Source: CAZMXP01 sp964570285
Lineage (GTDB): Bacteria; Planctomycetota; PLA2
Direction: 5' to 3'
Length of the DNA stretch: 64,000 nucleotides
Assembly: GCA_964570285.1 (NCBI GenBank)
Contig: CAZMXP010000020.1
Location: forward strand, 11,714-75,713
Under the pieces are notes generated by a model. It was not told the DNA's origin. It was given only the letters and a program-made list of their open reading frames with translations, and made no database searches. The position numbers and the translations under genes were made by a program. Shown here in pieces: positions 40,598 through 49,412 of this stretch. Position 1 is the stretch's first letter, and each line of letters starts with the position of its first letter.

Positions 40598-42328
40598 CTA
40601 GGGCTCTTCGATCAGCCCCGCCGCCGCCCGGACCTCGCCCCCCCGTTCCTCGAGCAGCCCGTTCGACCGGCAGCGTGAGAGGTAGGTGCCGAACGTCCCG
40701 GCCCCCGCCGTGAGCCCGACTGCCGCGGCGAGGTGCTCGCGCGAGAGCCACCGCGGGTAGGCCTCGACGAGCGCGTCGAGCAGGCGGCCGGCGGCCCCTG
40801 GCCCGAGCGCGTTCTTCCACATGGCCTGCACCTCCGCCGGCGACGAGGGTGCGGGGGGGATCCCCCCCACTGCCGCGAGCCCCTCGGGGGTGGACGAGAT
40901 CAGGTCCCCTTCCTCCGCAATTAGTCCACCCGTCCTGAGGCGCGAGAGGTAGGTGCCGAAGGTCCCCCCGCGGTGGGCCAGGCCGCAGAGCGTGCCGAGC
41001 TGGGCCCGCGTGAGGCGCACGGGCGCGCGGGAGGCGAGGACGGCGAGGACCTTGCGTTCCGCGCCGAGGCCCCCGGAGGGCGCGGCACGGCGCGCCGTGG
41101 GTAGCACAGAAATACCACCCTGCGGGCGCGGCAACTGCGCGGCCGGGGTCGGATTGTTATCCGAAACCCCTCCCTCCGGCGCAAGTGTGTCCGTCGTCAG
41201 CAAGAAGGGCTGCACCTCCTCCATCATCGCGCGCGCCTTCGCGAGCAGGTCACGCGCGGTGTTGAGCCGGCCGTCCGCCTTGATCGCGTTCCGGCGGACC
41301 AGCTTGCGAACCGCCACCGCACCCTCCTCGCGGGCCCTCGCGAGCGCGTCCGGATCTGTCGCGGACTTGCCGCGCATCGCTAGCTGACGCTCGAGCTCCG
41401 CGATCCTTGCCCGCAGCGCCTTCGGGTCCTCGGCCTTCGCCTTCTCGATCGTCGCTGCCATCCGCTCGCGCAGCGCCCCGAGGTCGACGTCGGCAAGCGT
41501 CGCCGGCGCGCGCCTCTCGCGGCCGACCTTCGGCGTGGCCCCGGAGTCGAGCGTCGAGGAGAGCCGGAAACGCGTGCGCACGGTGCGCCCGAGGAACTGC
41601 GGCGACCAGACCCACGCCTCGCCGCTCTCGAGGCCGGCGAGGCTCGCGAGGATCTCGCGCGACTGGTCGTGGTACTTGAGCCACTCCTCGATCGCCGCGC
41701 GGTCCTGGGGGCCCGTGGTGCGCATGGCGATGAGCGTCTGCACCTGCGTCAGGACGCTCTTGTTGATCGCCGCGCTCCGCTGGGTGATGAGCGTCATGCC
41801 GAGCCCGCGGGCCCGGCCGCGGCGGACGATGTTCTCCCAGGCGCGGAGGAGCTGCGCCTCGTCGCGCATCGGCCGCTGCGGGATGTAGTCGTCGGCCTCC
41901 TCGAGGAAGAGGTGCAGCGGCTCCTCGTTGCGCTGGTAGAGGCGGCGCGCGAAGTCGAGGAGGAAGGCCTTCTTCGCCGCCTCGGAGTCGAAGCCGGAGA
42001 CGTCGAGGACGCAGGAGATGCGCTGGTCGACGATCAGGTCGGCGACGAGCTGCCCGCCGGAGCGCTCGAGGGGGACGTCGCCGCGCTTCCCGCCGAGGAT
42101 CGGGATCGCGAGCCCGGGGGACTTGCCGTCGCGGGAGGACCGCAGGCCGAACCACGCGCCGACCGGGTCGACGGCGACGAAGTGCAGGCCCGCGGCGTGC
42201 ATCTCCTCGGCGAGGACGCGGGCCGCGTTGCTTTTGCCGGCGCCGCGGGCCGCGAGGAGGCCGAAGGTCTCGGTGACCGCCTCGAGCGGGAGGGAGAGGT
42301 CCTTCGACAGGGTGAGCTTCTGTGCCAT
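40598..42328 (-). CDS. HerA/DUF87-like ATPase with tandem winged-helix domains
   Basis: A 576-residue ATPase. The Walker A-like AARGAGKSN (Lys32) near the N-terminus, Walker B LFLEEADDY and an ITQRSA segment match the HerA/FtsK-like P-loop group. A coiled-coil linker follows (LRARIAELERQL). The C-terminus contains two copies of a winged-helix-like unit, each with GTFGTYLSRxR. A DNA-translocation or DNA-end-processing role with the phage nucleases is plausible. It is the last gene of the minus-strand early operon. Confidence 0.75.
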   Translation of the reverse strand: MAQKLTLSKDLSLPLEAVTETFGLLAARGAGKSNAARVLAEEMHAAGLHFVAVDPVGAWFGLRSSRDGKSPGLAIPILGGKRGDVPLERSGGQLVADLIVDQRISCVLDVSGFDSEAAKKAFLLDFARRLYQRNEEPLHLFLEEADDYIPQRPMRDEAQLLRAWENIVRRGRARGLGMTLITQRSAAINKSVLTQVQTLIAMRTTGPQDRAAIEEWLKYHDQSREILASLAGLESGEAWVWSPQFLGRTVRTRFRLSSTLDSGATPKVGRERRAPATLADVDLGALRERMAATIEKAKAEDPKALRARIAELERQLAMRGKSATDPDALARAREEGAVAVRKLVRRNAIKADGRLNTARDLLAKARAMMEEVQPFLLTTDTLAPEGGVSDNNPTPAAQLPRPQGGISVLPTARRAAPSGGLGAERKVLAVLASRAPVRLTRAQLGTLCGLAHRGGTFGTYLSRLRTGGLIAEEGDLISSTPEGLAAVGGIPPAPSSPAEVQAMWKNALGPGAAGRLLDALVEAYPRWLSREHLAAAVGLTAGAGTFGTYLSRCRSNGLLEERGGEVRAAAGLIEEP

Positions 42329-42330
42329 GG

Positions 42331-42627
42331 TCAGGTCTTCTGTTGCGCGCGGCCGCCTACGCGCAGCACCCTTCGCGGCATCTGGTGCTCCCGCAGCACG
42401 CGACCCGGCGGTGGCGGTGGAGGAGACGGCCGAAGATCGGCCGTGGCCCCCGCTTCCCCGGACGGCCCCCCGCCGGCGAGCTCGCGAACGAGGTGCGGCC
42501 CGAGCTGCTCCTGGAGGCGCGCGAGGAGGACGGAGTTGTAGGGCTTCGCGCCCGGGCTCTCGACGAGCTGGCGTTGCATGGCGGTGCACGCGCGGGCGAG
42601 CGCGGAGAGGATCGCGGCGCGGGTCAC
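42331..42627 (-). CDS. Hypothetical protein in early operon
   Basis: A 98-residue protein with a helical N-terminus (RAAILSALARACTAM) and a Pro-rich C-terminus. It is coupled to the upstream gene through GTGA. Role unknown. Confidence 0.5.
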   Translation of the reverse strand: MTRAAILSALARACTAMQRQLVESPGAKPYNSVLLARLQEQLGPHLVRELAGGGPSGEAGATADLRPSPPPPPPGRVLREHQMPRRVLRVGGRAQQKT

Positions 42628-42836
42628 TGGAGATCTCCGACGATCTTCGCGAGGTCCTCCGCGATCGACGGGTCGCCCAGGTACGCGTCGAGAGCCGCGC
42701 GCAGGGGCGGCTTCAAGTCGCCGAGTCCGCGCATCCAGTCGAGGTAGCGGAGCCCCTCGTCGGTCTCCGCGACCTTGTCGATCGACAGCCCCTTGTGCTT
42801 GCCGAAGGGGAGGATGAAGTCGCCGGGGGCGATCAT
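42624..42836 (-). CDS. DUF3820/Exo-X C-terminal-like protein
   Basis: A 70-residue protein with FILPFGKHKGLSID and YLDWMRGL, the hallmark of a small domain found at the C-terminus of exodeoxyribonuclease X-like proteins and as a stand-alone phage protein (DUF3820). A nucleic-acid-processing role is inferred. Confidence 0.65.
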   Translation of the reverse strand: MIAPGDFILPFGKHKGLSIDKVAETDEGLRYLDWMRGLGDLKPPLRAALDAYLGDPSIAEDLAKIVGDLQ

Positions 42837-42865
42837 CGCACCCACTCTCCCGTCGCCGCGTCCAT

Positions 42866-43504
42866 CTACCCCTCCCCCGCCGCGGCGCGGATTCGGTAGA
42901 TCCGCTTCCGCACGTCGTCTTCGGACCACCATGAGCCGTCGAGCGAACTCTCGAACTCCTCTGCCGCCTCCTCGATGCCCATCCTTCGCCCCTCGCGCCT
43001 CGCGGCGGCGAGGGCGGAGCGGATGCGCTCGGCGGCATCGGCTCTGGTAAGCCCGAATTGCCACGTCGGCTCGTAAGGCCCGACGTAACTCCCCTCGCGC
43101 ACGTCCTCCGCGATCTGCTCCGCGTCCCCCTCCGCGTCGAGCAGCGCGCGAAGGCGGTCGCGCTCCAATTCCGCGAAGGTGGCGCGCTCGCGCTGCCGAT
43201 CCGCCTCGCCTTCCGCGCTCTTCCAGTTCGCGGCCATCGTCTCGGAGTGGACTTGCAGCCCGTCCCGCTCCGCCACGAGCGCCGACCACTCCTCCGGCGA
43301 GGGGATGCGCGCGAACTCCCACGCGATGCCGCTCTCCGCGTAGCGGGATTGCACCGTCTCGGTACCGCGATCCGTCTCGATCATCATGTCGCCGGTGATG
43401 GGGTCATGCCAGAACTCGACGACGTGCGAGGCGTGGGGTGCGCCGACCTCGCGGACCCACCACGGGCCGTGTTCCTTCGGAAGCTCTCGGGTCCACCCGC
43501 TCAT
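42866..43504 (-). CDS. Hypothetical coiled-coil protein
   Basis: A 212-residue protein with a W-rich N-terminus (WTRELPKEHGPWWVREV), a central coiled coil (EGEADRQRERATFAELERDRL) and a C-terminal SSLDGSWWSEDDVRKRIYRI. It is coupled by ATGA to the gene upstream. No domain was recognised. Confidence 0.5.
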   Translation of the reverse strand: MSGWTRELPKEHGPWWVREVGAPHASHVVEFWHDPITGDMMIETDRGTETVQSRYAESGIAWEFARIPSPEEWSALVAERDGLQVHSETMAANWKSAEGEADRQRERATFAELERDRLRALLDAEGDAEQIAEDVREGSYVGPYEPTWQFGLTRADAAERIRSALAAARREGRRMGIEEAAEEFESSLDGSWWSEDDVRKRIYRIRAAAGEG

Positions 43505-43707
43505 CGCATGATGCTCCTCAGCACGGCATCGCGCTCCGCCTGCGACAGCAGCGCGTGCGCCCGACCGCACTCCTCCTCCTCGCACGAGGCATGGACCAGC
43601 GGACCATCGGGGCGGCGCTCCCCCGGCCAGTAGTGCGGGTGGGGGATCTTGTCGGCTCCGGGGTGTCCGCAGAGGCCGCAGGTGTCGTCGTCGCTCTCGC
43701 CGCTCAT
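43501..43707 (-). CDS. Small zinc-binding protein
   Basis: A 68-residue protein with CGLCGHPG, HPHYW, and a CEEEECGRAHALL region, a likely zinc site. A strong GGAGGAACCG precedes the ATG. Role unknown. Confidence 0.5.
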   Translation of the reverse strand: MSGESDDDTCGLCGHPGADKIPHPHYWPGERRPDGPLVHASCEEEECGRAHALLSQAERDAVLRSIMR

Positions 43708-43744
43708 CGGTTCCTCCGGCGGCTGCGGTTGCAGCAGGGCATCG

Positions 43745-43882
43745 TCAGGACCCCCAGCCCGCGAAACTGGCCAGCATTCCCACGATGACCCACACCAGCG
43801 CGACGATCACAAACCAGTACCAGCGCACATCGAGCCACAGCAGGAGCAGCGCGGACGCGACGATCCATCCGGCGACCTTCAC
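43745..43882 (-). CDS. 45-aa membrane protein
   Basis: Encodes a very hydrophobic protein with two predicted TM segments (VAGWIVASALLLLWL and WFVIVALVWVIVGML). It has a GTG start overlapping the preceding mini-frame (GTGA). Possibly a small holin-like or membrane-binding protein. Confidence 0.4.
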   Translation of the reverse strand: MKVAGWIVASALLLLWLDVRWYWFVIVALVWVIVGMLASFAGWGS

Positions 43883-43923
43883 GTCGCCACTTCCTGCCGC
43901 CCGAGCGCGAGGGCGGCGCTCAT
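43879..43923 (-). CDS. 14-codon minigene in a coupled chain
   Basis: Reads MSAALALGRQEVAT. The start overlaps the previous stop (ATGA) and the stop overlaps the next start (GTGA). It may be only a translational relay between its neighbours. Confidence 0.25.
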   Translation of the reverse strand: MSAALALGRQEVAT

Positions 43924-44324
43924 CGCTTCACCCGCGGCATCGCAGCATCCCAGTCGTAGTACCGCTCGACATCGTGCCCCATCGCCGCGTTGAAGAGATC
44001 GCAGGCGATCGCGGCGGTGTAGGGATTGATCCTCGCCCTCCCTCCGGGGGTCGGCAGGTCGTGCGGCGCGAGGCGCTGCGACGCGCTCAGCTCGACGGCG
44101 AGCATCGCGCCCGTCACGCACGCGAGCACGACCCGTTCGCCATCGCGCGCGAGCGAGAAGAGGTAGCGCGTCCCGTCGCCGGGCTGGAGTTCGAGCAGGG
44201 CGGCGTCCCCGCACTGCCGCACGTTCACCTCAAGGCTGGCGAGGAAGTCCTGCCAGCGCACGTAGACGTGGTCCTCCACCCTGCGCGGCGGATCGTGCGC
44301 GGGGTTGCGGCTGTAGACGATCAT
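43920..44324 (-). CDS. Hypothetical early protein
   Basis: A 134-residue protein with a beta-rich middle (LLELQPGDGTRYLFSLA, RVVLACVTGAMLAVEL) and a C-terminal helix with DLFNAAMGHDVERYY. It is translationally coupled on both sides (ATGA). No family was recognised. Confidence 0.5.
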   Translation of the reverse strand: MIVYSRNPAHDPPRRVEDHVYVRWQDFLASLEVNVRQCGDAALLELQPGDGTRYLFSLARDGERVVLACVTGAMLAVELSASQRLAPHDLPTPGGRARINPYTAAIACDLFNAAMGHDVERYYDWDAAMPRVKR

Positions 44325-44527
44325 GACGAGGCCTTGGCTCGCTTGTCGCAGGCCGACGAGACGCACACGTTGACGCCGGGGTCCGGCAGCCGGATCACGA
44401 TCTCGCCGTCGCGCGGCTCCACATCTCCGGTGGACCACTCGAGGATGTCTTTCATGCGCAGCTTCGGGTTCCTCAGTTCGGCGCGCGCCGCCGCAAGGAT
44501 CGCCTTCTCAAGAGTCGCCATGCTCAT
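44321..44527 (-). CDS. Hypothetical 68-aa protein
   Basis: Starts MSMATLEKAIL; an AAGGAG ribosome-binding site is present. A helical N-terminus is followed by a short beta region (GEIVIRLPDPG). Role unknown. Confidence 0.45.
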   Translation of the reverse strand: MSMATLEKAILAAARAELRNPKLRMKDILEWSTGDVEPRDGEIVIRLPDPGVNVCVSSACDKRAKASS

Positions 44528-44530
44528 CGG

Positions 44531-46156
44531 TCACTCCTTCGGGCTGCTCGCCCTCTTCGACTTCCCCTTCCGCTTCGCCGCCTTCCGCTTGCGCGGCGCC
44601 GCCGGCGCGCACGCCGTGCAGAGCGTCTCCGTCTCGTCCGCCCACGCGCACCCGCCCTCGCAGGCGGCCTCCTCGGAACAGCCGCACTGGCGGCAGGTGC
44701 CGGGCTCGGCGTCGTCTCCAGACGAGTGGACCCCCTTGCCCTTCTTCACCGGCTTCTCGGCCGGGGCGTGCTCGTCGAGGATCGCCTCCAGGTCGATCCC
44801 GAGGGTCTTAGCGCGGTCCGGCGCCTCTCGACAAGCAATCCAATCGTTGCTGAGGTCGTCGTTGATCTGCACGAATACGAGGTGCCGAAGCAGATCCTCG
44901 GTGTTCGGGCCCGCGGGGATCACTGCCTGGAGCTTCTTGGGGTTGGTTCCGTATCCATACGCAAGCTTGAGGAGGATCTGCCCCAGGGGCCCCGAGGCCT
45001 TCGGCTCGAGCTCCTTGATGCGCGCGACGAAGGCCTCGCGAATCGCCGGCAGCGCCTTCTTGTAGCGCTTCTGCTCGGCCTCCCGCTTCTCCTGCTCCGC
45101 CTTGCGGCGCGCCTCCTCGCGCTCCCACTTCGCCTGCGCCTTCGACTGCTTCCCGGTGCTGCCCTCCTCGCGCTCCTTCGCGCGCTTCGCCTTCTCGCGC
45201 ATCTCGGCGCCCCAGTGCGTCTTGCAGCGGTCCTTCTTCGTGCAGACGAGGAACGCCTCGCCGCGGCCGTGGCCGACGACGATCAGCCCCATCTCTGCGT
45301 GCTCGCAGGTCTTCGATTTCGCCTCGCCGTCCGCGCGCTTCCACGAACGGCAAGTCAACGTCCGGACCTCGCCCTTCAGGTCGGTCGGCAGCGAGAACTC
45401 GCGGGTGATGGGCAGCACCTTCTCCGCCTCGGCGACCTTGGCCGCCGTCTCGGGGAAGACCATCTGGTCCACCGCGGCCGCGTCGAACCGGATGTGCTCG
45501 TCGATCCACGCCCCGAACTCCCGCACGCTGCGCGCCTTGATCCGGTCGTGCTCCTCGTCCCTCTCCTGGTCAGGGTCGAAGAGCACGTACTCGTGCTCGA
45601 AGAGCGCCCTCTCTGCAGGATCCATCGCCCGCGCCTGCTGCTCCGGCTTCAAGCGCGCGAGAAGGATCGCGTGGCCCGCCGCGAACTTTCCGGCCAGGAA
45701 CGCCGTCTGCGCCTCCTCGCAGAGCGCGCAGAGCTTCATCCGGTCGTACACGTAGCTCGCACTCTTCCCGACCTTCGCCGCGATGTCGTCGACGCTCCGC
45801 TTGTGCTTGCGGTGCAGGACCTCGTAGCCCGCCGCCTCCTCCATCGGGTGCAGGTCGGCGCGCCGCAGGTTCTCCGTCAGCATCAGCTCGAGCATCACGT
45901 CGTCGGCGATCTCGCGCACGACGGCGGGGATCTCGGAGAGGCCCGCGGCCTTCGCCGCCCGGAAGCGCCGGTGCCCCGCGACGATCTCGTGCGTCGCGCC
46001 GTTCTTCCCCGCGTGCGGGCGCACGAGGATAGGCTGGAGCACGCCGTGCTCCCTCACGCTGGCCGTGAGCTCGGCGAGCTTCTCCTCGTCGAAGTCCTTC
46101 CTCGGGTTGAGCCTGCTCTCGACCAGCTGGTCGAGGGCGATCGTGTTCGTCATCAT
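44531..46156 (-). CDS. ParB-family protein with C-terminal zinc ribbon
   Basis: A 541-residue ParB/Spo0J-like protein. Residues 5-95 carry the ParB N-domain (SRLNPRKDF, GHRRFRAAK), then an HTH (DDIAAKVGKSASYVYDRM). After residue 330 comes a long charged coiled coil, then a C-terminal zinc ribbon (CRQCGCSE ... CEGGCAW ... LCTAC) and a Lys-rich tail. No ParA is present here, so a partition role is uncertain; it could be a DNA-binding or nuclease-like ParB of an early operon. Confidence 0.8.
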   Translation of the reverse strand: MMTNTIALDQLVESRLNPRKDFDEEKLAELTASVREHGVLQPILVRPHAGKNGATHEIVAGHRRFRAAKAAGLSEIPAVVREIADDVMLELMLTENLRRADLHPMEEAAGYEVLHRKHKRSVDDIAAKVGKSASYVYDRMKLCALCEEAQTAFLAGKFAAGHAILLARLKPEQQARAMDPAERALFEHEYVLFDPDQERDEEHDRIKARSVREFGAWIDEHIRFDAAAVDQMVFPETAAKVAEAEKVLPITREFSLPTDLKGEVRTLTCRSWKRADGEAKSKTCEHAEMGLIVVGHGRGEAFLVCTKKDRCKTHWGAEMREKAKRAKEREEGSTGKQSKAQAKWEREEARRKAEQEKREAEQKRYKKALPAIREAFVARIKELEPKASGPLGQILLKLAYGYGTNPKKLQAVIPAGPNTEDLLRHLVFVQINDDLSNDWIACREAPDRAKTLGIDLEAILDEHAPAEKPVKKGKGVHSSGDDAEPGTCRQCGCSEEAACEGGCAWADETETLCTACAPAAPRKRKAAKRKGKSKRASSPKE

Positions 46157-46159
46157 CGT

Positions 46160-46312
46160 CTACCTCCAGAACAGCGCATCGGGGATGCGCAGGAATAGTT
46201 CGGTCTCCGTGAGGTCGGGGTGCGCGAAGCGATAGCGCGTCAGCGCGATCGTGACGTAGATCAGCAGTGCCGTGCCGACGATCCCCCACAGGCGCCGTTC
46301 GCGGTCGCTCAA
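46160..46312 (-). CDS. 50-aa membrane protein, TTG start
   Basis: One TM helix (LWGIVGTALLIYVTIAL). The TTG overlaps the preceding TGA (TTGA), indicating coupling. Too short for assignment. Confidence 0.4.
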   Translation of the reverse strand: MSDRERRLWGIVGTALLIYVTIALTRYRFAHPDLTETELFLRIPDALFWR

Positions 46313-46779
46313 GCCCCGATCTCCCTCAGCGCCACTTCCATCACCCACAGCGCGTCGGCCACATGCTCGCTCGACACCTCGAGCTCCGGCCACCGCGCGC
46401 GCGTCGCCGCGAGCATCGCGGGCTTGTCGGTCCCCTTGCCCCCGCCCTTGCCCGTCGCGGCCCGCTTGATCGTCGAGGGGTTGAACCCCTTGTATTGGAT
46501 GTCGCGCTCCGCGCATGCGGCCTCGATCTCCCCCACGAGCGCGAGCAGCACGCGCGCCGCGACCGCATTCCGGATCGTCCCCCCCGGGTCCTCGTAGAAG
46601 ACGAAGTCCGTGCGCGTGGCGATCGCCTCGGCCAGGTGCTTGCGGAACCGCAGGATGCGCATCCCGTTGCTCTCGCCGCGCTGCACCGAGCAGTCCCACT
46701 CGGCGACGATCAGGGGCTTCCTGTCCTCGCGGATCACGCAGGCCGCGATCGTGCCGAGGTCGAGTGCGAGGAGTCTCAC
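46309..46779 (-). CDS. RuvC-like Holliday junction resolvase
   Basis: A 156-residue protein of the RuvC/RNase-H superfamily: LALDLGT (catalytic Asp), FYEDPGG (Glu), and HVADALWVMEVAL (C-terminal Asp). It would resolve recombination and replication junctions before packaging. A GTG start overlaps the previous TGA. It belongs to the recombination cluster. Confidence 0.8.
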   Translation of the reverse strand: MRLLALDLGTIAACVIREDRKPLIVAEWDCSVQRGESNGMRILRFRKHLAEAIATRTDFVFYEDPGGTIRNAVAARVLLALVGEIEAACAERDIQYKGFNPSTIKRAATGKGGGKGTDKPAMLAATRARWPELEVSSEHVADALWVMEVALREIGA

Positions 46780-47021
46780 GGACCTACCGCCTCCCCGCGC
46801 TGCTCTGCCGCTGCGTTCTCCGCCCACCGGCGCGGCAGGGGAGGCGGTTCGGGGGTCAGGTCGCGCCCGATGATCCACCCGACGAGCCGCCGAAGCGGGT
46901 TGCCATCGCGCGCTCGCTGGCGGAGCATCGCGCGGTCCTCCTCCATGCGCGCGACGAACGCGGTCCACGACTCGCCCGGCCGCTTGGGCGGAGGCATGGG
47001 AGGAAACGGACGCATGCCCAT
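46776..47021 (-). CDS. Hypothetical 81-aa protein
   Basis: Pro-rich N-terminus (PFPPMPPPKRPG), then FVARMEEDRAMLRQRAR and a basic middle. It is coupled to neighbours by overlaps. Unknown. Confidence 0.45.
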   Translation of the reverse strand: MGMRPFPPMPPPKRPGESWTAFVARMEEDRAMLRQRARDGNPLRRLVGWIIGRDLTPEPPPLPRRWAENAAAEQRGEAVGP

Positions 47022-47233
47022 CAGAGCTTCTCGATGTCGGCGGCGACGTCGTCCGCCTCGTCCACATCCCCCTCGGGGTCCACTTCGATGCGGAGCCCGC
47101 GCACGTGCTCCGCGGCGGCCTCCAGCCCGTCCTCGCGGCCCGCGTCGAACGCCTCCCGCATGAGGTCGCGGATCGACTGCGTGTCGTCAGCGTTCGGGTG
47201 GTGGTTCTTGCGCATCCAATCGGAGAAGTCCAT
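47021..47233 (-). CDS. Hypothetical 70-aa acidic protein
   Basis: Contains MDFSDWMRKNHHP and a helical AFDAGREDGLEAAAEHV. The GAAGGGAGCACC ribosome-binding site decides this start over upstream ones. Unknown. Confidence 0.5.
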   Translation of the reverse strand: MDFSDWMRKNHHPNADDTQSIRDLMREAFDAGREDGLEAAAEHVRGLRIEVDPEGDVDEADDVAADIEKL

Positions 47234-47436
47234 GGTGCTCCCTTCGATCTCAAGGAACCGCCCGCCACGTGTTTCATGGCCGCGTCGGCGACGTCGGCGG
47301 ATCTCCCGCCGCACCATGCGTGGCGAACGGATCGGTTTTCAGAGATGGGAGGCGGCGGTGGCGCTGTCGGAGGGGACACGCCGGGCGAATTGGGAAAAGG
47401 GTTCTGCTCGGGTTGAGCGCCGCCCCCCATGAGTAG

Positions 47437-47748
47437 CTACTTCTTCTTCTTCCCCCCCGCGCCGTCCCCGGCCATCGCGTCCTCGATGTCGAGCTGGCTG
47501 TCGGGCGGTGCCAACGTGACGTCGCCGCTCTTCAGCCGGTAGGCGAAGCGGTCCTCGTTCGTCGCGCGGAGGATGTCGTTGATCTGCTGGTCGCAGAGGG
47601 CGATCGCCTCCTTCGTCTTGTCGTAGGCCTCCTTGCGGCCGACGAGCTCGGCCTCGTGGCCGGCCTTCTTCTGGTGGATCCTCTTGAGCTCCTCGAGCAC
47701 CTCGTGCTCGTCGAGCGGGGTCGTGGACTTGTAGTCGCTGCGCTTCAT
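47437..47748 (-). CDS. Hypothetical coiled-coil protein
   Basis: A 103-residue protein with a Lys/Glu-rich coiled coil (EVLEELKRIHQKKAGHEAEL) and a C-terminal Lys tail. GGGAG precedes the ATG. It lies next to the candidate ssDNA-binding protein. Confidence 0.5.
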   Translation of the reverse strand: MKRSDYKSTTPLDEHEVLEELKRIHQKKAGHEAELVGRKEAYDKTKEAIALCDQQINDILRATNEDRFAYRLKSGDVTLAPPDSQLDIEDAMAGDGAGGKKKK

Positions 47749-47760
47749 GCGTGTGCTCCC

Positions 47761-48570
47761 CTAGAACGGCACGACCTCAAAGTCGATCTCGTCGTCGGGC
47801 CCGGGCTCCGGCGCGGGCCTGCTCCTCGCCTCCTCGCGCACGGCCTTTGCCGCGTCGGCGGCGGCGGCGCCCGCCTCCGCGTCGGTCAGCTTCGGGCGCA
47901 TCGGGATGTTGATGTCCCTCGGCGGCGACGCGGTGCCAGGGCCTTCGGACTCCGGCGTCCCGCCGGGCGCGGTCGCCGGCGCTGTCGGCGTCGCGACGGG
48001 TGCGGGCCTCGGCACCCCGCTGCTCGCCTTCGCCGGCGCGCTCTTGCCGGGCTTCGGCACGGACTGGCGCGCGACCTTCCCGGCCGGCGGCTGGGCGCCG
48101 TCCATCACGAGCATGCGCTTGCGCAGGTCGGCCAGGAACGCCTTGTGCTCGTCCTCCGGCATCTCCTCGCGCTGCGCTCCGCCGGGACGGTTGATGAACA
48201 TGACGCGGAGGCGCTCGCCGTGCGAGCCGTCCTTCTTCTCGTACTTCTCCTTGCCGATGACGATCTCCGCCTTCGCGCCACGCAGCGCACTGGCCTTGAC
48301 GGGGTCCTCCTGGAGGCCCTCGGGCGTGTCGACCTGGTGGATCTCGTCGAGTTCCCAGCCGCGCGCGGCGGGATCCCATCCGAGAGCGACGAGTTCCTTC
48401 GTCACGTACCGGACGGTGCCCTCCGTCAGGTAGCGGTAGGCCCAGATGAGGCCGGCCTCATCGTTCCAGAAGGCGAGGCGGATCTCCGGCGTGCCCTTGT
48501 TCGAGGACTTTCCGACGTAGCTCGCGATGCACATCGCGGGGTACGTGCCGGGTTCGTAGTTGTGGCTCAC
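47761..48570 (-). CDS. Candidate ssDNA-binding/recombination protein
   Basis: A 269-residue protein. Residues 1-140 are OB-like (GTYPAMCIASYVGKSSNKG, then LIWAYRYLTEGT and ELVALGWDP), like phage proteins that accompany Sak4-type ATPases. The C-terminal half is Pro/Ala-rich and ends with an acidic tip (DDEIDFEVVPF), the kind of tail typical of SSBs. ssDNA binding is inferred from this and from its neighbours. Confidence 0.55.
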   Translation of the reverse strand: MSHNYEPGTYPAMCIASYVGKSSNKGTPEIRLAFWNDEAGLIWAYRYLTEGTVRYVTKELVALGWDPAARGWELDEIHQVDTPEGLQEDPVKASALRGAKAEIVIGKEKYEKKDGSHGERLRVMFINRPGGAQREEMPEDEHKAFLADLRKRMLVMDGAQPPAGKVARQSVPKPGKSAPAKASSGVPRPAPVATPTAPATAPGGTPESEGPGTASPPRDINIPMRPKLTDAEAGAAAADAAKAVREEARSRPAPEPGPDDEIDFEVVPF

Positions 48571-49412
48571 TTCGCTGCCTCCTGGAACGGGATGTAGACC
48601 CCGCCGGCGAGACGCGCTTCCGCGTAGACGCCGTAGGGGCCCTCCTTCGGGACCTCGATCTCCTCGGGGATTTCCCAGCGGCTCTTCGCGTCCCACGCGG
48701 CGACGCGCTTGGTGTGCAGGAGGCGCTTTCCGGTGGAGACGCCCTTGTTCTTCTCGATCCCCTCGCCCTTCTTCACGAGGTCCTCGAAGTGGAAGAAGAG
48801 CAGCGAGTCGACCCAGCGCGAGTACATCGTCACTGTGGCGTCGCCCTGGAGGTTGACGCTGTAGCGGGTGTAGTCGGGCCCCGAGGGGTTCTCGAAGCGC
48901 TTCGTCTGCGCGTGGGCGATCAGGATGACCTCCATGCGCCGGCGGGCCCGCAGCGCCTCGAGCGCGGCGAGCAGCGCGGCGTGGTAGGGCTTGGCGACCT
49001 TCACGCCGGCGCCGTAGGCGACCCACTTCTCCTCGGTCATCCCCGACTCCGCGCGGGCGTGCGCGTGCACGAGGTCGTCGACGAAGTCGATCGTGTCGAT
49101 GACCAGCGTCCGGTACCCGAGGTCCTCCGCGTAGAGCACGCGGAGGCAGTCCATCACCTCGCCGTAGCTCGTCGGCTGGGGGAACTTCGCGACGTCGAGG
49201 TGGTGCACGCCCGCCTCGGCGGCGATGAAGATCGGGTTGGGCGCGTCGGCGCCCATCGTGCTCTTGCCGACGCCCTCGATCCCGTAGATGAGGACGCGGT
49301 CGGGTTCGTGGTGCCGGCCCCGCGTGATGCTCCCCGCGGTGATGCGCGACGGCGGCGCGGGCGGCTTCTGCCGCACGGGCCCCGGCTTGGGGACCTTCGT
49401 ATCGGTCGTCAT
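48567..49412 (-). CDS. Sak4-like RecA-fold ATPase
   Basis: A 281-residue protein: Walker A GIEGVGKST at residues about 44-52 and Walker B TLVIDTIDF (about 99-107). A VILIAHAQ strand follows. It is like the Sak4/RecA-core single-strand annealing proteins of phages. It is translationally coupled to the Cas4-like nuclease gene (ATGA). Confidence 0.8.
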   Translation of the reverse strand: MTTDTKVPKPGPVRQKPPAPPSRITAGSITRGRHHEPDRVLIYGIEGVGKSTMGADAPNPIFIAAEAGVHHLDVAKFPQPTSYGEVMDCLRVLYAEDLGYRTLVIDTIDFVDDLVHAHARAESGMTEEKWVAYGAGVKVAKPYHAALLAALEALRARRRMEVILIAHAQTKRFENPSGPDYTRYSVNLQGDATVTMYSRWVDSLLFFHFEDLVKKGEGIEKNKGVSTGKRLLHTKRVAAWDAKSRWEIPEEIEVPKEGPYGVYAEARLAGGVYIPFQEAAK

